Assembly (NCBI GenBank): GCA_009936765.1
Contig: JAACDL010000062.1
Location: 1 to 24,552, forward strand
From: Methanobacteriota archaeon
GTDB lineage: Archaea; Thermoplasmatota; Poseidoniia; Poseidoniales; Poseidoniaceae
Length of the DNA: 24,552 nucleotides
Reading direction: 5' to 3'
The notes beneath the pieces were generated by a model. That model made no database searches and was not told the origin of the DNA. It worked only from the letters and a program-made list of their open reading frames with translations. Below, one piece after another: positions 15,008-22,288 of the stretch. Within the stretch, counting starts at the first letter, position 1, and every line of letters begins with the position of its first letter. Position numbers and translations under genes: made by a program.

Positions 15008-16678
15008 TCAGAAGGGCAAATCGTCAATCGAGACTCTGGTCTGTTCACCAGTATCTCTAGACCGTAAAGTAACTGTATTGTCAGTAATAGAATCATGATC
15101 AACTGTAATGCAGTAAGGCACACCAATTTCATCTGCTCTAGCATATCTCCTACCGATTGAGCCGCTAGCATCGTATACAGAAAAGACGTTCTTCCTGCCA
15201 CATAAGTCACGGTGAATCCTTTCAGCCATTTCGCCCATTCCATCCTTTTCGTATAATGGTAGAACTGTTACGTCTACTGGAGCGATTGCTTCAGGAAGTC
15301 GAAGCAATGTATAATCTTCGCCAGACTTTTCTGTTTCAGAATATGAATGGTCAAGCAAATGCCAAATTATCCGATCAATACCAAATGCAGGCTCAACAAC
15401 ATGTGGGACATACCATTCACCGTTGACGTTTTCAGTTCTTTGAACACGTTTTACATGTTCTGGTAGTACTTCAACAACTTCACCCTCAATATCTAAAGAA
15501 ATTGGGAAAGAAGAATCCGCAGACATTTCTTCCACAGCCAACTTTACTTTACCAGCTAGTGCTCTAAATGCTGGACCTGCTTTTGCACCATCTGTAGTCC
15601 ATCCATTAATTTCAACAACTCTAGGCTCTGAAAATGTTCTCCAGGCACGTAACCTCTGGCCAGTTGCGTTTTCATGTGCAGTAAGATCGTAGCACCCGCG
15701 ATGTGCAATACCAACACATTCAACCCAACCATAAGAGCCATTTATTTCTGCATCCCAACAATCTTGAGCATAATGAGCCATCTCGTCAGATTCGTGTTGT
15801 CTAAAGCGTAAGTGTTCCGGATTAATTCCAACATTGGTTAGGAAATCCATTGTCCAACCCATGAAATAACCAACGGTTGGGTGGCGAATAATCCCCTTTG
15901 AAACCGCTTCTGAAATAGTCATAGAGATAGATCCGGATTCCTCTGATATCAAATTCAAACTTTGGTTCCAAATTGAAAAGTCGTGAACTGGTTCAGATTC
16001 TGGATCAATGAAATACTCTAGTTCGGCCATATTGAATTCTCTGAGTCTAATCATTCCTTGACGTGGACTAATTTCGTTTCTATAACCTTTACCAGTCTGC
16101 AATGCACCGAAAGGGAGACGTTCTCTGAAGTGTCGATAAATTGAGGTGAAGGATGTGAACATTCCTTGAGCCGTTTCAGGACGTAAAAACGCTTGCCTGC
16201 CGGATGAACCGGCTCCTATTTTGGTGTTGAACATTAAATTCTGAGCATCGATAGGTCCCCAAGATGAACTTCCACAAGATGGGCATTCAGGATTATGAGA
16301 TTTAATTAAATCAATTAAAGCTGATTTTGTTAAGGCATCAGCATTTGGATGGATATCTTCTACCAAATGGTCAGCCCTGCTAGCCTCGCCACAATTTTGA
16401 CATTCTGTTACGAAATCACTGAATTCGCCAACGTGACCACTGGCTTCTAAAACCGGGTAAGGAGTAACTGTGGGACTAGATATCTCAACAATATTTCCAA
16501 GGCTTTGCCAATGTTCAATCCAAGATTGATTCACACGATTACGTAGTCTTCCTCCAACTGGACCGAAATCGTACAGACCTGCAGCCCCACCATGTATTTC
16601 GAATGCAGGAAGTATAACGCCGCGGCGTTTCAACATTCCAGTAAGTCGGCCAAGACGCTCACTAGAGAACTCCTCCAT
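15008..16678 (-). CDS. glyS: Glycyl-tRNA synthetase, archaeal/eukaryotic alpha2 type
   Basis: Class II synthetase that charges tRNA-Gly as a homodimer; 556 residues from my start. Visible landmarks: FEIHGGAAGLYDFGPVG (motif 1 region), zinc-site pairs CQNC (93/96) and CPSC (132/135), LRPETAQGMF, motif 2 GYRNEISPRQGMIRLREF, and motif 3 EPAFGIDRIIWHLL. The C-terminal anticodon-binding domain includes SIGRRYARADEIGVPYCITV. The frame is open upstream to a TTG at 16756, but a TATA-like box at 16762-16769 would start transcripts near 16740, and homology begins soon after Met at 16678. AGGTG lies only one base before this ATG, which is too close for good initiation. A better-spaced out-of-frame ATG is at 16704 (see findings). 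It probably forms an operon with rfcL. Confidence 0.95.
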   Translation of the reverse strand: MEEFSSERLGRLTGMLKRRGVILPAFEIHGGAAGLYDFGPVGGRLRNRVNQSWIEHWQSLGNIVEISSPTVTPYPVLEASGHVGEFSDFVTECQNCGEASRADHLVEDIHPNADALTKSALIDLIKSHNPECPSCGSSSWGPIDAQNLMFNTKIGAGSSGRQAFLRPETAQGMFTSFTSIYRHFRERLPFGALQTGKGYRNEISPRQGMIRLREFNMAELEYFIDPESEPVHDFSIWNQSLNLISEESGSISMTISEAVSKGIIRHPTVGYFMGWTMDFLTNVGINPEHLRFRQHESDEMAHYAQDCWDAEINGSYGWVECVGIAHRGCYDLTAHENATGQRLRAWRTFSEPRVVEINGWTTDGAKAGPAFRALAGKVKLAVEEMSADSSFPISLDIEGEVVEVLPEHVKRVQRTENVNGEWYVPHVVEPAFGIDRIIWHLLDHSYSETEKSGEDYTLLRLPEAIAPVDVTVLPLYEKDGMGEMAERIHRDLCGRKNVFSVYDASGSIGRRYARADEIGVPYCITVDHDSITDNTVTLRSRDTGEQTRVSIDDLPF

Positions 16679-16704
16679 GCACCTGCGTATGGAAAGGAGT
16701 ACAT
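16630..16704 (-). CDS. Possible 24-codon upstream ORF overlapping the start of glyS
   Basis: On the minus strand an ATG at 16704 has AGGTG with an optimal five-base spacer. It opens a 24-codon frame that passes over the glyS start in another frame and ends at TGA 16630-16632. The peptide would begin MYSFPYAGAW. No homology is recognisable. It could be a regulatory leader ORF controlling access to glyS, or the signal could be accidental. I keep it at low confidence because it rests on one Shine-Dalgarno match. Confidence 0.22.
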   Translation of the reverse strand: MYSFPYAGAWRSSLVSVLADLLEC

Positions 16705-16761
16705 GAGCCCACCTGCCGTGTAAGTGGAAAATATGAGATTCGACGACTTTAAACAATCGTT

Positions 16762-16769
16762 GATATAAA
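16762..16769 (-). promoter_or_regulatory. TATA box for glyS (minus strand)
   Basis: On the minus strand TTTATATC follows a run of T. This is a good archaeal TATA element. Transcription should begin about 25 bases downstream, near 16740, giving a leader of about 60 bases before the glyS start at 16678. This rules out the TTG at 16756 as a start. Confidence 0.5.
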
Positions 16770-16823
16770 AAAACTAGAATGAACGGGGCACATCGTGCAT
16801 GAAATGTACTGGATATTGACTGC

Positions 16824-16894
16824 TTTCATTTAATTGAAATAGCAAAACATTCATCACCTGCTTACGCACGCTGTCGAAACACGCACAGCGTAAG
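16824..16894 (+). promoter_or_regulatory. Promoter and dyad region upstream of the Lhr-type helicase gene
   Basis: A TATA-like TTTAATT (16829-16835) lies inside a near-perfect palindrome TTTCA-6-TGAAA (16824-16839). Transcripts would begin near 16858. A 7-base inverted repeat then follows: CTTACGC (16861-16867) and GCGTAAG (16888-16894). A nested CGCTGT/ACAGCG (16869-16874 and 16885-16890) shares GCG with the outer 3' arm, so the two stems compete. They end eight bases before the ATG at 16903. The rest of the 224-base divergent intergenic region (16679-16902) shows no further gene besides the possible leader ORF. Confidence 0.4.
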
Positions 16895-16902
16895 TGAGAA
16901 TA

Positions 16903-19900
16903 ATGGCTAACATCACATACTTGGATGAACCTCTTGAAACAGAGGAACTGTTCGAGAAATTATGTCAGCCGGTAAGGAATTGGTTTAAGGATAAATTCCC
17001 CGATTTCACCAAACCTCAAAAACTCGCAATTCCCTCAATTATTAATGGTGACCATCTTCTACTCTGTTCACCAACAGGTTCTGGAAAAACACTTACTGCA
17101 TTCCTAACCATAATTGACAACCTAGTAAGACATGCACTAGAGGGCACACTAGAGCAGAGAGTTTACTGCTTGTATATTTCACCGATTAAAGCCTTGGCTA
17201 ATGACATCCAAAAAAACTTGATTGGGCCACTTTCTGAAATTGAAGAGAAATATCTCCCTGATCGTGCTCAAGGTAAAATCAGAGTCGGACTAAGAACTGG
17301 AGATACACCCCAATCTGAGCGCCAAAAAATGCTGAGGAAGCCACCTCATATCCTAATTACCACTCCTGAAAGTATGGCGATTGCGATTTCATCGCCTAGA
17401 TTCCAGCCAATAGTTTCCAATGTAGAATGGATAATTATTGATGAAATGCATTCATTAGTTCCTACCAAACGTGGTGTTCACCTAGCACTTACAATCTCTT
17501 TACTCGATACTATACTCGAGAGGCCTGTACAAAGAATTGGAATTTCTGCAACTATGGAGCCGTTAGAAACTGTTGCAGAGTATTTGGTAGCCAGTGATGA
17601 CAGAGAAAGCCGAACTGGTGGACAATCTGTTATGATTGCCAAGATTAGCGGAGCCCGTGAATTAGATCTCGACATATTGTTATGTTCTCCTAAGTTCAGC
17701 GACCTATCTGTTATGAAGGTTCTAGAATTAAATGTAGAAATGATTGCAGATTTAATTAGTGCTCACAACACTACACTTGTGTTTGCAAACACTAGAAAGA
17801 TGACAGAAACCCTAGTCCAAAAATTAAGACCATATCTTGGGGAACTTATTGCAGGACACCACGGTTCGATGGACAAAAGAATTCGTCTAGATGTCGAGCG
17901 GAAATTAAAACTTGGACACCTAAGAGCTGTAGTAACATCATCATCACTTGAAATGGGAATCGACATAGGTTCTGTTGACATGGTGATTCAAGTCGGTTCA
18001 CCAGGAGACATTGCTACAGCCCTCCAAAGAATAGGTCGTGCTGGTCACCATGTTGGTGGGATACCAAGAGCTAGATTCCTTCCTTCAAGCGTTGACGACT
18101 TGATTGAGTTAGCCGCATTGCAAGCAGCAATTCAAACTGGAGAAATGGACCTGCTTGACTTCCCCCAAAATTGTCTAGACGTGTTAGCACAATTCCTTAT
18201 CGGATTAGTTATAATTAATGAGCGAGACATTGATGAAGCGTACGAAGTAGTGACTAGTACTTGGTCCTATAGAAATCTTGAGTATGATGACTTCATCGAA
18301 GTACTCGATATGCTTGAGGAAGAACGCAGGGTTTGGATTGATTGGGAAGAGAATCTGTATGGAAAGCGTGGATACTCTAGAATGATCTACTACACAAACA
18401 TTGGAACAATTGCTCCAGACAACTCATACCTAGTATTCAATGCTGAAGGCAGTATACTTGGTCAATTATCATCATCTTTCGTTGCCAACCTTAGGGGAGG
18501 AGATGTCATTCTACTTGGTGGCTCGACTTACAGAGTCACAAATATCCAAGGAACTAGAGTAAATGTTGCATCCGTTACTGGCTACAGACCGACTGTGCCA
18601 TCTTGGAGTGGAGAGGCTCGGAGTCGTTCAAGAGAATTATCAAGAGCACTACTAGATTTGATTGGACATACGGTAACTGCATTGCGAAGACAGATGGACC
18701 CTCGAAATATTTTGCGAGATGCATATGGTTTGAGTGAAGGCGTTTCCAATACAATCGCTCGACACTTGGAAGAGCATACGCTTGATTCCTTCCAAGTCCC
18801 AGACCCTAATCGCTTGATTGTTGAACAAATAGTATCAGGTGGTATGCCAACTTATCTAATCACATCATGTAGAGGCAGAGGTTTCAATACTGCCCTTGGA
18901 TATTTCATGGCAGGCCTTGCTGAAAGAGATGGTATCGCAGTACTTGAATTATCATTCGATGAAAATGGTTTGTTAATCAAAACAAGTCAAGAAGTTGATC
19001 CAGGTCAAATGTATGAATCCTTCCAATCTAACAATCACCTAGAAGTTATTGAGAGATATATCGTTAACACACAGATATTTGCGAAGAGATTCCGTGAAGT
19101 TGCCGGAAGATCGCTAATTATTCCAAAGAGGATTGGAGCAGAAGAAGTCAGTCCCCAACAGTTCCAACAAAAAGCAGATGCGCCTCTACAAAGGCATCTC
19201 TCGATAGAAGATTCACCTCTGATTAAAGAAGCAAAGGCAGAAATTATGTTTGGAGATATAGATATCAAATCTCTAAATGAGTTCCTAGAAGCAAGTAAGG
19301 AATCTGAGGCTAGAATAGTTCACACCAAAGTTCCTATTCCTTCAAGACTAGGTATGAGTTTGTACATGAGTACATTCGAAGACCTTCTTTCAATGAAGAC
19401 TAGAGCGTTCTTGGTCAAAGACATAGACCCGGAAATACTTCGACGTCTATTGGGTAATCGTAGCCTTGCTACCGAATTAACCGACGAGCAGTTGAAAGAT
19501 TACTATTCTAACAAGGTACCAAACCCTGCTAATCCCTCGGAATTATTGCACTTGATGAACAAGGGGGGTGGCCTTGATCGTAACTGGGAAAACCCATTGT
19601 ACAAGGAAAAACTTGCAGGAATTGAACACTCTTCAATTGAAAAATGGGTTGCTGAATTGGCAGCATCTGGAGAGATTACTAAATTGAGATCAACTGGTGT
19701 AAAAGCGCTAGATGACAAGTGGTTCAGCACGTACATGGCAGAAATACATGGCGCTCTAGGCTGCATAGCAGAAGCTGGCGGCAAGGACATGGAAGATGTC
19801 AGAGACTTGTACACCAAGGGAATTACGTATGAAGTTGCAACTGAATTTGAAGGTCTTAAACCTACAAAATGGGAAAAGAAAACAATCTCAGACCCACACG

Positions 19901-22188
19901 AAGCATTGCGTGTAAAAATAATCGAGATGTTGGGTAGCGAAGGGCCACGTACTGGAGACAAAATCTCTGACCGTCTACCATTCCCGCAGGGGCAAATTGA
20001 TTCGATTTTACATGAACTTGAAATGAGGAATGTAATTTCTGTCGGATTCTTTACCCAAACCGAAGACGCAGAATATATTCTCAAAGTTGATGAACACAGA
20101 ATTACAGGTGGAGAAGAAGATGTCGTTGAGTACCGATGGGTACAGAATATGGTTATGCAGAAATCTTTCGAGCAGTATCCTGATGGGTTCACTGCTTTTG
20201 ACCAACATATTCTCTTCCAAAAACAGCAAGAAATGCTATACAGAGTGGACAACTTCCGATATGCAGATTGGAAAGATTTACAACTTGATTCTGATGTATT
20301 AATGGGCCGTTTACTACACAACCGAATTGGCTATACTACTCGTAAGAACCTACCAATGCTACTTGGTTTGAAACCTGAGCCTTGGCTGGGAGAAATGGAG
20401 AAATTGATTCTAGAAAAGGTACCTAAAGGTGAAAACCTCACCCGGCAGGAAATTTTGGCAGATTTCCCTAAAGGAGAAGATCACAAGTCTCTACAACGTG
20501 ACCTGAAAAATGCAATCAGTAATCTTGAACGCCAATTATGCTTAGTAAAACAATTTGAAGATGTTAGTGGGAGAAGAAGAAGACTATCCTTATTCCATCG
20601 GGTGTATGAAGTATATGAGCCATTAAGTTTCGAAGATGCTTTGGTCAAGGTGATAAAGCGAATGGGACCTGTAAAGGCATTCACGCTAAGGTACTATGTT
20701 TCACGAAGTGTGGAAGACCTGGCAATAGCCCTTAGGAACCTTGAGGCTGATGGAAGAATAAGTAAGGTAATGGCTCTAGTTCCTGAGCCGGAAGCGTTCT
20801 ATGTTCTCCCTGAAGAAGTGTCAAGCCTTAATTCACCAAATCGGGAGGACCGAACATTGCGTATCCTTACGCAATCTGACCCATATGTATCCCGATTCAT
20901 ATGGGAGGTTCGTTCGGTACTCGACAGAGGTTGGTATCTACCTGTATTCAAAGGAGTAGACCCAATTGGAAAGGTCTTGATGTTCAAGATTAACGATTAT
21001 CTTGAAATTAAGGACATGCATATTCCTTATGCTTATCTTGATGAATTCTGTACTGCGTTTGAGAAGTTATTGGATAATCATTCTGACCAATTAGTCGACG
21101 TGGCTGTTCTTTCACAGTTCAATGGGGTTCCTGTCACTGAACTTGAAGACGATTTCCGAAATGCTCTGGAAAGTATCGGATTCAAATTAGCTGGAGAAAG
21201 AATGATTCGTGGAGGTGTAGTCGACCCACAACCAAGAGAGATTGCAGAAAGAGCTCTATTCCATAGACACAATCTCCACCAGAATTCAAGGCATGAAAAT
21301 GAAATTGATGCATTGGGTAGTGTGCAAGAAGTTAGAGATGACTTCGGGTTACGAGGAAGATCTGAAGTCTACCGTGTAAGTTTGAAAAACATGGCAAGTG
21401 CTCATCAATTACACCAAGGTATTAATCTCCGCGGGCATCAAGTATGGGCATCATACGATCACTTCTCAACATTATTAGCAATACGCGGTGAAGAACCGAA
21501 TGAGGAGTTAATAGATATTCTAGAATTCTTCGAGACACATAGTGACCCGAACCTATTCATGGAAAGGCATGCTATGAAAAGAGCAGCATTTAGAAAATTG
21601 ATTCAGCCTTTGTTACGTAGTGGGCATATGGTACAAGATTACCGCGGAGGATTCAGATCAGTCGCACCTAGGCAGGGGCTAGATCCTGTAATTCTAAGGA
21701 GAGAATATCTCAGAAGATTAGTTTCGGATTATCCAGTAATTACTCTAAAGCAGTTCACAAGGCTCTCAGGAACACCATTTAAGCCAGAAGAACTCAAAGC
21801 GATATTAACCGAGTTTGAAGAAGATGATACTCTAATCAAAGGTTTCCTCATTCAAGATTTACACGAAGTTTGCTGGGGCCGTAAGGATTTACTGGATGAG
21901 GCCAAGAATGTACCACCTATTCGTGATTTCGTAATTCCTCCATCTGATCCAATAGCGCCTTACTTTGCCGATGTACTAAAGCAAAGGTTCGGCTTTGGAA
22001 GTGCATACCTAGTATTCCATAACGCAGAACCAGTAGCTGCTTTCAAGGCAAACACGCGAGATAAAGTAATCGACGTTACAGATTACGAGGGTTCAGAAAA
22101 GGGTTGGAGAATTGTCAAGGAATTCGCTTGGGAACATCAAATGCCACTCAAGACTGAACTCAGAATTGGTGGTAAACGTCGAAAGTGA
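16903..22188 (+). CDS. lhr: Very long Lhr-family superfamily 2 helicase with duplicated C-terminal module
   Basis: A 1761-residue SF2 helicase of the Lhr family, ATP-driven DNA translocases linked to repair. RecA domain 1 has Walker A SPTGSGKT (about 56-63), DEMH (about 179-182) and SATM (about 215-218). RecA domain 2 has SSSLEMGIDIGSVD and QRIGRAGH (about 374-381). A winged helix and the Lhr-specific domain follow (GYRPTVPSWSGEARSRSRELS near 560-580; a conserved CRGRGFNTALGY near 652). After about residue 830 comes a long region with several winged-helix-like segments (GPRTGDKISDRLP near 1013, GPVKAFTLRYYV near 1256, VITLKQFTRLSG near 1612). Two similar beta-rich modules begin with SDP (near 1319 and 1679). 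Typical archaeal Lhr is about 900 residues; bacterial long Lhr about 1500. A GTG at 16894 is in frame; the ATG is preferred. Confidence 0.92.
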   Translation: MANITYLDEPLETEELFEKLCQPVRNWFKDKFPDFTKPQKLAIPSIINGDHLLLCSPTGSGKTLTAFLTIIDNLVRHALEGTLEQRVYCLYISPIKALANDIQKNLIGPLSEIEEKYLPDRAQGKIRVGLRTGDTPQSERQKMLRKPPHILITTPESMAIAISSPRFQPIVSNVEWIIIDEMHSLVPTKRGVHLALTISLLDTILERPVQRIGISATMEPLETVAEYLVASDDRESRTGGQSVMIAKISGARELDLDILLCSPKFSDLSVMKVLELNVEMIADLISAHNTTLVFANTRKMTETLVQKLRPYLGELIAGHHGSMDKRIRLDVERKLKLGHLRAVVTSSSLEMGIDIGSVDMVIQVGSPGDIATALQRIGRAGHHVGGIPRARFLPSSVDDLIELAALQAAIQTGEMDLLDFPQNCLDVLAQFLIGLVIINERDIDEAYEVVTSTWSYRNLEYDDFIEVLDMLEEERRVWIDWEENLYGKRGYSRMIYYTNIGTIAPDNSYLVFNAEGSILGQLSSSFVANLRGGDVILLGGSTYRVTNIQGTRVNVASVTGYRPTVPSWSGEARSRSRELSRALLDLIGHTVTALRRQMDPRNILRDAYGLSEGVSNTIARHLEEHTLDSFQVPDPNRLIVEQIVSGGMPTYLITSCRGRGFNTALGYFMAGLAERDGIAVLELSFDENGLLIKTSQEVDPGQMYESFQSNNHLEVIERYIVNTQIFAKRFREVAGRSLIIPKRIGAEEVSPQQFQQKADAPLQRHLSIEDSPLIKEAKAEIMFGDIDIKSLNEFLEASKESEARIVHTKVPIPSRLGMSLYMSTFEDLLSMKTRAFLVKDIDPEILRRLLGNRSLATELTDEQLKDYYSNKVPNPANPSELLHLMNKGGGLDRNWENPLYKEKLAGIEHSSIEKWVAELAASGEITKLRSTGVKALDDKWFSTYMAEIHGALGCIAEAGGKDMEDVRDLYTKGITYEVATEFEGLKPTKWEKKTISDPHEALRVKIIEMLGSEGPRTGDKISDRLPFPQGQIDSILHELEMRNVISVGFFTQTEDAEYILKVDEHRITGGEEDVVEYRWVQNMVMQKSFEQYPDGFTAFDQHILFQKQQEMLYRVDNFRYADWKDLQLDSDVLMGRLLHNRIGYTTRKNLPMLLGLKPEPWLGEMEKLILEKVPKGENLTRQEILADFPKGEDHKSLQRDLKNAISNLERQLCLVKQFEDVSGRRRRLSLFHRVYEVYEPLSFEDALVKVIKRMGPVKAFTLRYYVSRSVEDLAIALRNLEADGRISKVMALVPEPEAFYVLPEEVSSLNSPNREDRTLRILTQSDPYVSRFIWEVRSVLDRGWYLPVFKGVDPIGKVLMFKINDYLEIKDMHIPYAYLDEFCTAFEKLLDNHSDQLVDVAVLSQFNGVPVTELEDDFRNALESIGFKLAGERMIRGGVVDPQPREIAERALFHRHNLHQNSRHENEIDALGSVQEVRDDFGLRGRSEVYRVSLKNMASAHQLHQGINLRGHQVWASYDHFSTLLAIRGEEPNEELIDILEFFETHSDPNLFMERHAMKRAAFRKLIQPLLRSGHMVQDYRGGFRSVAPRQGLDPVILRREYLRRLVSDYPVITLKQFTRLSGTPFKPEELKAILTEFEEDDTLIKGFLIQDLHEVCWGRKDLLDEAKNVPPIRDFVIPPSDPIAPYFADVLKQRFGFGSAYLVFHNAEPVAAFKANTRDKVIDVTDYEGSEKGWRIVKEFAWEHQMPLKTELRIGGKRRK

Positions 22189-22288
22189 CAAAAATGCATA
22201 CCAGTAACAGCATAACCAGATAGTCACACCACGAAGTATGCACAAATCCGGTGCTACATTAAATAACGAGTTCCAACACCAACGAGTC
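22189..22288 (+). promoter_or_regulatory. Intergenic region with a TATA box for the surface protein gene
   Basis: TTAAATAA at 22259-22266 is centred about 26 bases before the GTG at 22289. This is the spacing expected between an archaeal TATA box and the transcription start, so the mRNA probably begins at or near the GTG and is leaderless. Nothing else in these 100 bases is clear apart from a weak 7-base inverted repeat (TGCATAC at 22195-22201 and GTATGCA at 22236-22242). No strong T-run terminator follows the helicase stop. Confidence 0.45.

Noticed and set aside
19503..20321. 272-codon minus-strand ORF inside the Lhr gene
   Set aside because: The Lhr frame is continuous on the other strand, and the antisense product is Cys/Ser-rich noise.
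22195..22242. Inverted repeat TGCATAC/GTATGCA with a long loop downstream of the helicase gene
   Set aside because: A 7-base repeat with a 34-base loop is weakly stable and expected by chance; it lies partly over the alternative ATG.
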